Part shown: positions 25,501-35,665 of the stretch, piece by piece
Numbering within the stretch: position 1 is the stretch's first letter
How the letters are laid out: every line of letters starts with the position of its first letter
From: Eopsaltria australis
Lineage: Eukaryota; Chordata; Aves; Passeriformes; Petroicidae
Assembly: GCA_034509425.1 (NCBI GenBank)
Contig: JAVTVJ010000373.1
Coordinates: forward strand, 62,001 to 126,000
Direction of reading: 5' to 3'
DNA: 64,000 bases
Notes under the pieces: generated by a model
Seen by the model: only the letters and a program-made list of their open reading frames with translations
Told to the model about the DNA's origin: nothing
Database searches by the model: none
Made by a program: the position numbers and the translations under genes

Positions 25501-26948
25501 CTATCTAGAAGCCCATTGGTATGCTGTTCTTTAAAGCAAAAATGAAAGAGAGAGGTGTGAGAAAGAGAAAGAGCTCACAAGATACAAGATATTTTGCACT
25601 ACTTAAGAATAGGCTAATTTCTGTAAACTCAGAAGGAAAAATCAATGTGTGCCTCTCAAAGAGATTTTTTTTAATTTCCCTTGGCTTCTTCAACTTTTTC
25701 CTTTAATTCAAGCTGAGAAGAATAAAAATTAAACAATTGTCAAACACTACATCATGCTGTTACAGCTAATAGGCATAGCAGGAAACTTTGTAATAATAAT
25801 ACTTTAAATCAAACTTATTGGCAGAAAGCAAGTAATCAATGTGATTTGAGAACTTTTCATGAGAAAGGTTTTCCAATGAAATAAAGCTCTTACAAACAAG
25901 TACGTTTTCCAAGGAAAAGTTTAGTTTTGAAAGAAAAAAAAAAGCATTATCTTTTAGAAAAATGGAAATGTCTGCATCTAACCATGTATCTACTATCCTG
26001 TGACCCTGTATGTCACAGGCAGAAAATTTGACAAGTGTAAAATTTCATGCCATTGTTGTTTACATTAGACCTTTTTCTGTGTTTATTGCTTTTCTCAAAT
26101 TAGTTTTTCAGCCTGACAAAAGATGAAACACATTCAAAATTTGGATTTCTTTTTCCTGATAAGAGTCTTATAGACAAATACAACTCTCTGGCTGAAAATG
26201 GTACATTTCATGATCATTATTTTTAATTGGAAAACTTTTGTTGTCTATTTTAATATTTTTTATGCTTTAAGACAATCTATTAAAGATGTGTCAACATCTT
26301 ATATTCATTTTATTCTCTTTTTCTTTTTTCCCCATTTTACCTTTGCCAAAAAAAAAAAAAGAAGAGGGAAATGAAATATTATATTTAATGAAAAACAAAA
26401 TACAGACAAGTGTTTTCCAAAATGTGAATAAAAATATGAAAATTACAATAACACTTTTGTTTTTTGATGATTGTGGAATATTGCAAAAAAAACCTACTAC
26501 TTTCAATAAGGATGGAGAAGTGTGAAAAAAATTTAATATGTCAATCTTTTGTTGTTTTCCCAGGTCCACCATGATTTGGAGAGAAACTCTAGTGCCATTT
26601 AAGACAATGTCAGCTACACTGACAATTACATTCCTGTGTTTGGAAATGTCTAAGAACTGCTTTCCTACCCCAGAGTTATTTCCCAAAAGACAAGCTATCC
26701 ATCAGCTGGTGTGGGGTCACACGTGCCTCTCACACAGGTTTGCTCAGCACACCTTCTTCAACAATGAAATACCTGACTGGTGCTCAAGAGCAGTAAGGCT
26801 TCTTTATTAAATTCAGTGAAAACCTCACCCATTCATTATATCCAAAGGATTGTTCTGTTACTATTCAGCAAACATTTTAATAATAGGCAATAATCCTGCC
26901 TTTACCACAAGCTCTACTGCAGAAATTAGTATCTCAACAAATATGACA
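22591..26948. other. Long non-coding stretch, no gene recognised
   Basis: AT-rich unique sequence. The GC-richer patch at 25070-25450 carries overlapping open frames on both strands (95 and 105 codons plus, 63 minus) with no known domain. A 131-codon minus frame at 26291-26686 runs through an A13 tract and is low-complexity at its C-terminal end. No RNA gene or transposon was identified. Confidence 0.5.
26348..26360. repeat. Poly(A) tract (13 A)
   Basis: A simple homopolymer that contributes a lysine run on plus and a phenylalanine run on minus to spurious frames. Confidence 0.95.
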
Positions 26949-26954
26949 ATGTGA
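26949..26954. repeat. Left target-site duplication of the solo LTR (ATGTGA)
   Basis: Six bases directly abutting the TGTCGG end of the LTR. They are repeated perfectly at 27362-27367 directly after its other end. Confidence 0.85.
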
Positions 26955-27011
26955 TGTCGGGGGGCGAGAGGAGAAAGACACCGACTGAATGTGAGTGACA
27001 AATCAAGCTCG

Positions 27012-27017
27012 TTTATT
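27012..27017 (-). promoter_or_regulatory. LTR polyadenylation signal AATAAA
   Basis: On the minus strand this hexamer sits 15 bases downstream of the TATA box and about 57 bases before the LTR end. That places it at the U3/R border, as in avian leukosis-type LTRs. Confidence 0.7.
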
Positions 27018-27032
27018 GTCCGACAGTGAGCA

Positions 27033-27040
27033 TATTTATA
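27033..27040 (-). promoter_or_regulatory. LTR TATA box (TATAAATA)
   Basis: The consensus-like TATAAATA reads 5' to 3' on minus inside the LTR. It predicts transcription initiation near 27005-27015. Whether it is still active is unknown. Confidence 0.65.
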
Positions 27041-27292
27041 CTTCTCTGTGTGCCCAAAATAAAACTACGTGATAAGTTTTCACACAGGGTTTGTTCTCAT
27101 ACAGAAGTTTCACACGGGACTTTTCTCTAATTAGGGCACTATGTTACTATCAGAAGGCTACAATAACAGTTTCTTCTGCCAAGTTAATCTTTAGACACCT
27201 GCAGCTTGTTTTTGGCTTTCATGTCTCCCTTTCCCACAGCTGTCTTACGAGTAACCTTGAGCAGAGGCCTAACTCTCATCTAAGGGGCCTGG

Positions 27293-27335
27293 ATATATAC
27301 TTTATATACACAGACATATATACTTTATGTCTGTG
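27293..27335. repeat. Direct and inverted repeats in LTR U3
   Basis: A 13-bp sequence (atatatactttat) occurs at 27293-27305 and 27316-27328. The perfect inverted pair CACAGACATA / TATGTCTGTG occupies 27309-27318 and 27326-27335 with a 7-nt loop. Repeated motifs of this kind often form U3 enhancers in retroviral LTRs. Function here is inference. Confidence 0.85.
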
Positions 27336-27361
27336 CAGCCGGAGATGGTTATTCTCCAACA

Positions 27362-27367
27362 ATGTGA
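27362..27367. repeat. Right target-site duplication of the solo LTR (ATGTGA)
   Basis: A perfect copy of 26949-26954 that fixes the right boundary of the LTR. Confidence 0.85.
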
Positions 27368-29678
27368 GGGCATTTTGAGTTTTGTCATCTAGAGTAAGTA
27401 ACGAATGTGAACTTGGCAGCTGCCATCTGGTTAATTCAATTGCAATCAATGATGAAATGATGAGTGAAAGTATGAAGAGGAAGAAACTTGTGAGCATCTT
27501 GATGAATGAAAGCCTGAATACAAATGACATCAGCCATGTCCATTGTTAAGATGCAACATCTGCAGAGTCAATAATGGGGATGTAATTTGGCTGGGTAAAA
27601 GTCAACAAAAAATAACTATTTTTAAAAAGAAAGCATAATAATATTATTTTATTCCCTTTCTCAATAGAAATGAAACATGGAGGAGAAAAATACCTGCACA
27701 ATTTAGATCAGTTTTGGCAAATGATATAGAATCTCATTAAAATTCTGAGGAAGATTTATTGAAGTTGATTTGGACACAAATTCTCAAGACAAAATAAAAC
27801 TGTGATTTCCACACACGGACATTACGTGCTTTGTACTTTAATAGAAAATTTGTTGCTTCGGTGTTGACAAAACATTTTCAAATGCAAGATCTACCTAGAG
27901 TGGTGCCTGCTGTGCCCTCAACAACACATTTCAAATAGATCCTTGTTACACACTGTAAGGTACTTTAGTCCATATACATGCAGATGCTAAGATGCTGGTG
28001 GCAGTTGAATTGTTGTTTATAATGTCTGCTCTGTTTTCCTGCTTTGAATTAAGCATCACCATCTTTCCTCTCTTAAATTCCTGCCTTTTCTATCAACAGT
28101 GAGCAGGAAAGTATTGCTTTGACCACAAGGGTAGCAAATTGATTATGAATTGGTCAAGGGACTAAACACCGAACAGTAATGAACACCGGCCTGAGCTGTC
28201 TGTGAATGCTCCATATTATGTGTAAAGATGTTAAACAGCAATGACTGCCTCTTGCAGCATTGCCCATGGGAGCAGCACCGTGAAGAGTGCTAGATCTGAT
28301 CTGAGGGTTTCTGCTAATTATCACAAAAGAAACACAGAGCTCTTTAAACGTACAGGTGACAGCAGAGGAAAACCTTGCTGGATCTGAAGAAAGAGCAGTA
28401 ACAGTTGCAGTCACATTTATCTGCTTCCTCCACCGCCTTCTCTCTGCCCAAACCTGCATCAGTGAACACAGTTTCCCACCCTCATTCAGTGCCTGGGAGC
28501 ACAGCAGGGTCAGACACTACCAGCACTGAGGTCACTGTGACCCTGGGACACGTCCAGCTGGGAAGGCAGCCCTGCCATGGCTTTGTCAGCTCTGCAGCAC
28601 CGAGTCACCTCCAGGCGAGGACAGGCATGGGCACCTGCACAGCCACCCCCACGCACTGTGCATGCACCTGGCAGAAGGACTGTGTTGATATTTGAAAAGA
28701 GGATGGAGCACAGCTGAGCCCCTGCTTCCCTCTGGCTTCCCACTACGTGTTAGTCTGTGGACAGCCTTTGGCAATCCCTAGGACTTGGTTTCAGAGAGGA
28801 ATCCAGCATAAGTCACTGCCGTGTCATTTACTGTAAGTCCACAATATTTTGACACTGCCTGTTAAACTATTTATCAAGAGCTCATTAATTTACTTTTTTT
28901 TTTCTCTAGCAAGAATGGCTTAATTCTTTATGCCTGTGAACTGCAGCCTGGCACAACAACAAGGCCTGAAATTCTGTTTGATTATCTCTGTTAACAAACA
29001 AAATGAACACAGTTTTCTAAAAGACTTTCAGCTTGGAAATGTTTGAAATTGGCTGCTGGCTGAATTTGGTCTGTGAATGTTTGGCATTTCTGCAAAGCTT
29101 CAATACTCCTAACCTGAATTTTTTGTACTTTTATGAATTGTGTGTTATTATGTCTGCAAGTTCAGATAGCAGTTCATTCCAGTACTAAAATGGTTTTCTT
29201 ATCCTTTTACTTGTTCCCTGACTACTATAGTCTTTGCATCCTTTTCACTTGAGAAATTCCACATGAAAGACGGAATTTCAGCTGGATCAGTGATCAAGTA
29301 TTTTTAGACTTAGGTTTTCTTGCAATATAAACTTAGGCACAAAATCCATTCTTGATGATGACACTCTCAGACTGTCATCTCAGTGCATAAGAAGTCTAAA
29401 TCCAGACTCCAGGTGGATAGCAGTGAGCTATGCAGCTAGGAGTGGATCTGCACTTACATAGACTAACATAGACTAAAAATTTAAATATGTTTTGTAATAC
29501 TGCCAGTGTCTAACTTGGTCAAAATATTGCCCCACCAGTGAGACAACACAATCTTTGGAAAATATTTCTGTAAATATTATCTTCAAAACAGAGAGCATGT
29601 TAAAGATTTTTCCTGGAGGAAATCAACATCTCATTTGATTCTGGCAGAACCTCACTGATGATTCTGTGCCCCTTCATT

Positions 29679-29713
29679 CACACACCCAAACAGACACACA
29701 CACACAAACACAC
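29679..29713. repeat. CA-rich imperfect microsatellite
   Basis: CACACA units interrupted by CCAAACAG and AAACA. It includes about six uninterrupted CA units. Confidence 0.85.
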
Positions 29714-30216
29714 CTCTGGTTAGAAGTACTGTCCATCACAATTGGTTTAATCCCACATGAGCAGAACTATGGACCTTCTGCACGTCAGGTATCATTCCCA
29801 AAATGGTTGTGCTTTGGGTGCATAAATATATCCTGAATTCCTTGGTGCAGATTCAAAGTTCTTCCACAGACCTCTCAGTGATACAGCCATGCTCCCCACG
29901 AGCTTCCAGCCCGTTACTAAACCTACTAGTTGCTAATCCATGCACTCTGCTTGACTTCTGTGTGTGTGTGTGGTCACTCAGGCTGTTTCTCCGAGTCGTC
30001 AATGGGGTGCACAACAAGAAAGGAATAACTCTGACCCTTCCAGTGCAACAGAGGAGTTCAGCAGGGAACACAGTCCAGATTTGGGTCTTGGTAGTAATGC
30101 AGGAAATGCAAAAATGCTTGTCACATTATTCTGAATCAAACTGAAGCAGATCAAACAGAGAGGGACTTCCTTTAAATTCCTTCTCAGTTTTGCCATTTTT
30201 CAGTACCTCTGCATTT

Positions 30217-30232
30217 AAAAAAAAAAAAAAAA
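30217..30232. repeat. Poly(A) tract (16 A)
   Basis: A simple homopolymer preceded by gcattt. No retrocopied gene is recognisable upstream. Confidence 0.95.
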
Positions 30233-31150
30233 GTGTTTAACCCTCAGGCTAGAAATCTTAGTACACAACAAATACTGTTTTAGAAAGACTTGTCTTGCTG
30301 TAAGCTAAATTGAAATACACTTTAGAACTTAATTCATAGCAGTTTGGTCACTTAGTTAATAATTTCTTAGATGTTGTAGATGTTTTTTACTGGCGCAATA
30401 TTTTATATTCAGCACATTTGAGAAGACCAAAACTCACAGAAACTTGACTAAACCCTTCAATTATCACCTCTCATCTTCTTGCCTTTATCAGGTTATGATA
30501 AACATGAGGCCACATCCTCATCACCCAGACTCCATGGATCTTGTAGACACCAACAGGCAGAGCACAACAGGTCTGCTGAAGTCACTGAGATCCCCCTGGA
30601 TGTCAATAGCAGCAGGCCCAGCTCCTACCCTTTAATTTGCATTGCCTCAGGGCAAGACCCTCCCAAACACCCACAAGGGAAGCAAATGTGACCCACCACC
30701 ATGGAGAACCACAATTTTTTATGAAAAACCTTCTCTCCTGCTTGTTGCTTTCAATAATTCCTGTTTCCAAGAAATTGAAAGACACCATTAAAATTCAAGA
30801 CAGCATGGTGATACCCATACACTGAATTGAGAAGCTGTATGATAAAATTAACAAACCTCTGGCCACATCTCTGCCTCCTGCACACTGACCCACCTCTCCT
30901 AGGATTGTCTTGATGTTCCAGATCTCAGAGCAGCTTTGCATAACTCTAGCATCATAATACAATAAATAATAAAAAAATAAAAATTCCAAAAAACAGTCTG
31001 CAAAGACATATTTAACTTCTTTTTCCCTGGTGCAGCAGGTGCTCATCCAAAATTTTGCTGCCCTCATGTATGGGATGGGCAGTATGCTGGAGATAGTTCA
31101 GTCTCTGAGATTTTTACAGCCTATGAAGGAAAGATAAGGTTATGCTTAGC

Positions 31151-31169
31151 AAAAAAAAAAAAGAAAAAA
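31151..31169. repeat. A-rich tract
   Basis: Twelve A, one G, then six A; simple low-complexity sequence. Confidence 0.9.
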
Positions 31170-34100
31170 TATTTTTATCAGAGCTCCCTATTAGGCAATA
31201 AATTAACCACAAAGTAGAGTGTAAAATATCTGTGTGTGTATCTAAATATATGCACACATATAAATACACAGACACACATATAGTGACCCCTGCTCAGGAA
31301 TGTCCTGCTGTTTTGCAGGGTACTGGGCACACTTCTGGGATCTCTGCCAGTACACACTTTGTTTAAATACTTTCCCGAGGGAAAGGCTTGACCCGTGGCT
31401 GCAGGCTGGAAGCTGAGGAGCTTCCCTGCACTGCTATCTGCCAGGGCATTGGTGGCAGAGGCTGAAGGCCCGGGCGTTGTGCCACAAACAAATGCATCCC
31501 TTCACACAGACTGTGCAGAGCGGCACAATTTCAGCCTCTGGGAGCCCAAGAGCAGCTCCTGCACATGCAGTGTCTGCTGCTGAGGGCTCTCTGTGAGCAA
31601 ATTTCATAGATCCATGGTGCTCCTATGTGTCCCCGTCTCACCCAGCTTGATTTCAGGTTCTTTACTTTGGTGATTTGAGGAGGGTGTGTGCTGTTGTTCC
31701 TCTCAGATAGTCAGCTGTGGGACTGTGCACTCCCCTCCACTTCCTGCTTGCAGTGTTTCTCCTTTGTAGCTGCTCTGTTCTTCACCTTGTGCTGTCCATC
31801 CCCACAGTCATGCAAGATTGTTTTCATCTCTGCGTGGATGGGCACTGGACCACAGAAAGCTTTGAAGATAGTTGTGTGAACATTCTCAGAGGGATTCTGC
31901 ATGCAAAAAATATTTTTTTTCCACGGTGTATATGTTGTTATCCCTTCAGAGAAAAATCCCAAAGAAAAAACTTTTCTCCAGGAACGTGTGCAAGGCATAA
32001 ATAGAAGGGGTCAGAAATACCACTAGAGTGTATTTTCTCTTCCACATTTGAATTAGGAAATTATTTTCAGTGTTACCTTAGTTTCAATATTTGTATTATC
32101 ATGAAAACTTTTCTCAGATTTTAGACAATCCTTTTTTTCAGATGCCTCTCCATTAAAACCCACACCAATTCCAGCCTTCCAGCATGTCATTTTCTGTTCT
32201 CCAAAGTGTCTGTCTTAGGCTCCCTGCCCAAACTCTGAGTCTTATCTGAAATAGTATTTCTATGAAGATAAGTATTCTGTGATTCCATGGGTTTTTCCAA
32301 AGAAACTCTTCCACAAAGCTAACACAAATTTCATAAAAGGGACTTTTTCACAGTTTCCTTTGTTCTGCAGTGCATTTTGTCTGTCCCCTGTCTATCCTCC
32401 TCTTAAATTGACAAACCAAAGCATAAGTTGCTCTTTAATGATTCAAGCTCTGCAGAGGTTGAATTTTGTGTTCTGTGCATGAAGAGAATATTCTATTATA
32501 TCTGTTAATTCTTTTTCTGCACTCAGTTTCTGGGATCCTGCATTCAATCAGCCTTTTTCCAGGGGGACATGTAGTGGTGACTAATTTTACATGACTTCCT
32601 ACTGTAGTGTGTATCTGCTGTTTCATTTCCTTCTTGCTAATGCCTGCTAATATGACTCTCTTTATCTCCTGCTCTCTGGGAATGCTTGTGAAATTCAGCT
32701 TCTGAAGAGGATTTGTGGCATAATATCTCAGCTGGAGATATTGTAAGATAATACTTTTTCTATAGAAACAGGGAAGAAATTAGCCCATATATCCTGTGGG
32801 ATATTGTTAAAGCAGTTGAGAGGGACAAACTAATTACACTATCTCCTCAGCAGAAAACAGATAGATTAGGAGAGCTACATCAGTTTAAAATGGTCTAGAA
32901 AGCTCGCACATGATTTTATCCATCTTGTAAATACAATATCTTCTGTTAAACTGATAAACCTAAAATCAGCATGTTTAGAATCTCTAAATCAGGAGAGGAT
33001 GGGGATGGGATTTTTAAAAGGCATAAAAATAATTTGGCTTATTTATTGTGCTTGGAAATCATTTATAGTCTTCTTGGAAATTTCCTGCCTAAATTATAAG
33101 CACTTCTACCCAGGCTGTAATATTCAGTAGACTCTTTCATCTGAGTATCTTCCATTCTGATGTATTTCCAATCACTAGATGTTAGCAAGTGCTTGACAGA
33201 ATTATTTAAAAGGCAAGCACTGGAAACATATTGTGGAGTAACTATTGGCACATGTTGGATTTTAGATTTATTTTCACTCTATATATCTGCTTTTTCTCTC
33301 TCTCTGAAAATGCATATGTTTGCATAGATGGATAGATACAGATGTTAGGAACATACTAAACTTATGTACATATAAATTTCAAGTGTCTCTCTGTGGCATC
33401 CCCAGAAGATTTACTAATTAGAGAAGATTTTAACTTGTTGAAGTGAGTCACTGCATGATCTTGCAAACTCACTCTCTTTGGTTAAACACATGCAAGCCAT
33501 TTTTTAATAAAAACATCTGAGCAGAAGGAATAGACATGTTTTCATTACTGTCTACATGCCTGGTGTTACTTTAAAAACACTGCTATAAACTTCAGCACAA
33601 CCCCAGCACAACTATGTATGAAGCCCAAAATATCAGTGGCGATATTTGCAGTGGTCCAAGTTATTTTATAAGATTCTTGTGCAGATTTCTTCTGGGATCA
33701 CAGTGTAATTTGGCTTGTGAGAGACACAGAGAGGTCCATTAGCCAACTTTCAAGTTGGATCCAACTCAGACATGCTCACACAGGTTCTTTGGGCCATGGG
33801 TGGAGGAGAAGGCCTAATCCAATCAAGATCCATTCATAGTTTGCACTATTAAAACACAGGAGTACTTTGGTATCATCTCTTTAGCACAAGATAAACACTG
33901 TTAAGCATTGAAACTGAATTACAGGTTAGAGAAACAACTTTTCCAAGATCACACAAGAAGCCTTAAGATTATATAGTAAAGGTGAATTAAATCTTAGTAA
34001 TTTAGATGTGTTATTCCACTTTAAATGCCTTAAAGAGATAAAACTCCGTAAAGACAGACCATACTTATGTTTAATTACTTGGTAGTGAATCAGAAAGCTT

Positions 34101-34912
34101 GATGTCTGCACTCCACATTTTCAGGCTGTGGCATTATTGTCCCCTTCATCTCTTCAGTCTAGCCCTCTCTTGTACCTGCAATTTTTCCTCTTACCTGTCT
34201 TGGAAGAATCAATGTCCTTTTCTCTTCTGTGTTAAGGGTCTCTTTCATGTTAATAGTCTCTTCCAACAGTTTATTTCTATGGACATGAACTTCAGGTATC
34301 TTTATATGAAAAAGAAAAACCGTTTTCTGCAAAGGGAAGAAGATAAGCCATGAGACAAAAGCCATGACCGTAAGCCACAGTGGCATTGGCACACCAGCAC
34401 GTAGTGGTGTGTTGTGGCAGTGGAGATCTGGTGAGATAGAGGGGCAGATCTACCCAGGTGCAAGAAAGGTACTCACATTTGCTGGAAAAATTCACAAATA
34501 GTGGAAGGTGTTAGTGTTACAAATTGTGTTAGGCAAAGATCAGTCCAGCAAGAGGAGTGAGAAGTAAAGGAAGACATTATTCAGGGTATTAAAAGTGAAG
34601 CCAAGCACTACAGAAATCAGGAACAGAGACATGATGAGATCAGGGCAACACAGTGGTAAAATTTCTTGATATTGCTTCAAGCTTGCCGCAAGACACAATG
34701 TTTGTCTTTATATTAGATTTTTCTTTCCATTCTCCCAAGAGGTTTTGCTTTAAAATTAAATGTGTTTCAAAACTGTATTGATACAATTATCTAAAAATGG
34801 AGAAAATCAACCCATTTTTATATCCAGTATATGGTTCTTATAAATACTTCTTCCCGAGAATAGAGAAAAATTATTCCTCCTTTTCAATATCTATTGTGGG
34901 CTTAATCTGCCC

Positions 34913-34940
34913 AAAAGTAGAAATAGAAAAGTAGAAATAG
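34913..34940. repeat. Perfect 14-bp tandem duplication
   Basis: The 14-mer aaaagtagaaatag occurs at 34913-34926 and again at 34927-34940 without mismatch. Confidence 0.95.
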
Positions 34941-35429
34941 TCAATTTCTTCCTTTAGTTCCAGGAAAAGACTGAACCTTCAAAACAGTTACTTTCTGATA
35001 ACAGGAGCATTGTCAACAGTCCAGGAGAGCTGGGACTAATTGAAACTCTTTTAGGGAAGCAATTATCAACTAACAGAAGACGTATTTAAGTCCAGAAGTA
35101 GAATATCCTGTAGTTGGCTTGTGGAGTTCAGATCTTGTTAAAATATACTCAGGAAGCTTGGGTAGCCTCTGTAACAGCTTGAACTTTTTTGTTGTGTTTC
35201 AGTTGTCTTGTTCATGAGATACAGTGAAGAAGAGCCCAAGGCCAAGTTCACGGTGGCCATTTCTGCATTATCTTGCAACAGCATCCCTGACAAGATTGTT
35301 AAAGTCAAATTCTACCAGGCACTCTGAGCTTGCTGCAGTTACAGTACCTGAGGAAAAACCTCACAGTATCTGGGCTTCAGAGAGCCCCTCAATGTCACCA
35401 TCACTCATCAGCTGAGCCAGCCACTTTGA

Positions 35430-35665
35430 TAGAATTATCATAGAATCATGGAATGGTTTGGGCTGGAAGGTGCTTACAGGTCAGCTAGTTCCAACCCCCT
35501 TGCCACGGGTGGGGAGAGATGCCTTGCACAGGACCAGATTGCATGAAGTCCCATCCAACTGTTCTTGAACACTTACAGCTGGGACAGTCCAGATTCTCTG
35601 TGCAACCTCCTTCAGTGCCTCATCACCCTCACAGTAAAGAATTCCTTCTTATATTCCCCTTTGGG
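35430..35665 (-). mobile_element. Short antisense CR1 3'-end fragment
   Basis: The plus strand begins with a CR1 antisense terminus (tcatagaatcatggaatggt, then tttgggctggaagg). 'ctagttccaacccccttgcc' follows, then diverged blocks for 'gaacacttacagctggga' and 'cagtgcctcatcaccctcac', and finally 'agtaaagaattccttctta'. This matches the last roughly 240 bp of a CR1 of the same 3' UTR type as the antisense copy at 5343. It includes only the extreme ORF2 end plus UTR. A 128-codon plus-strand frame begins inside it and has no support as a gene. Confidence 0.92.

Larger units (their letters stand above)
26955..27361 (-). mobile_element. Solo endogenous retrovirus LTR (alpha/beta-retrovirus-like)
   Basis: A 407-bp element bounded on plus by TGTCGG...CCAACA, which are near-matched inverted ends of the TG...CA type, and flanked by a perfect 6-bp duplication. 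Transcription would run on minus. A TATA box TATAAATA lies at 27040-27033 and a polyadenylation signal AATAAA at 27017-27012. They are only 15 bases apart, so the signal falls at or just before the expected start of R, and R-U5 is about 55 bp. The U3 end (27293-27335) has a 13-bp direct repeat and a perfect 10-bp inverted repeat. No primer-binding site, polypurine tract, gag, pol or env adjoins it. Duplications directly on both sides indicate a solo LTR left by LTR-LTR recombination. A 6-bp duplication is typical of alpha- and beta-retrovirus-like (ERVK) elements. The exact family is not known to me. Confidence 0.85.
27368..35429. other. Long non-coding stretch, no gene recognised
   Basis: AT-rich sequence with GC-richer patches near 28420-28700 and 31300-31580. 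Frames of 95-113 codons occur in both orientations at 28154-28695, 29803-30144 and 31711-32004, overlapping one another with no recognisable domain, which is the pattern of chance frames. No RNA gene or transposon body was recognised. Simple repeats inside are listed separately. Confidence 0.5.

Noticed and set aside
26540..26810. 90-codon plus frame after an acceptor-like cag at 26563
   Set aside because: The peptide shows no domain, and no paired donor or neighbouring exon supports it.
27276..27530. 84-codon minus frame with a hydrophobic N-terminal half, overlapping the LTR edge
   Set aside because: It crosses the LTR border and target duplication, so it is a chance frame. Its hydrophobic look follows from T-rich codons.
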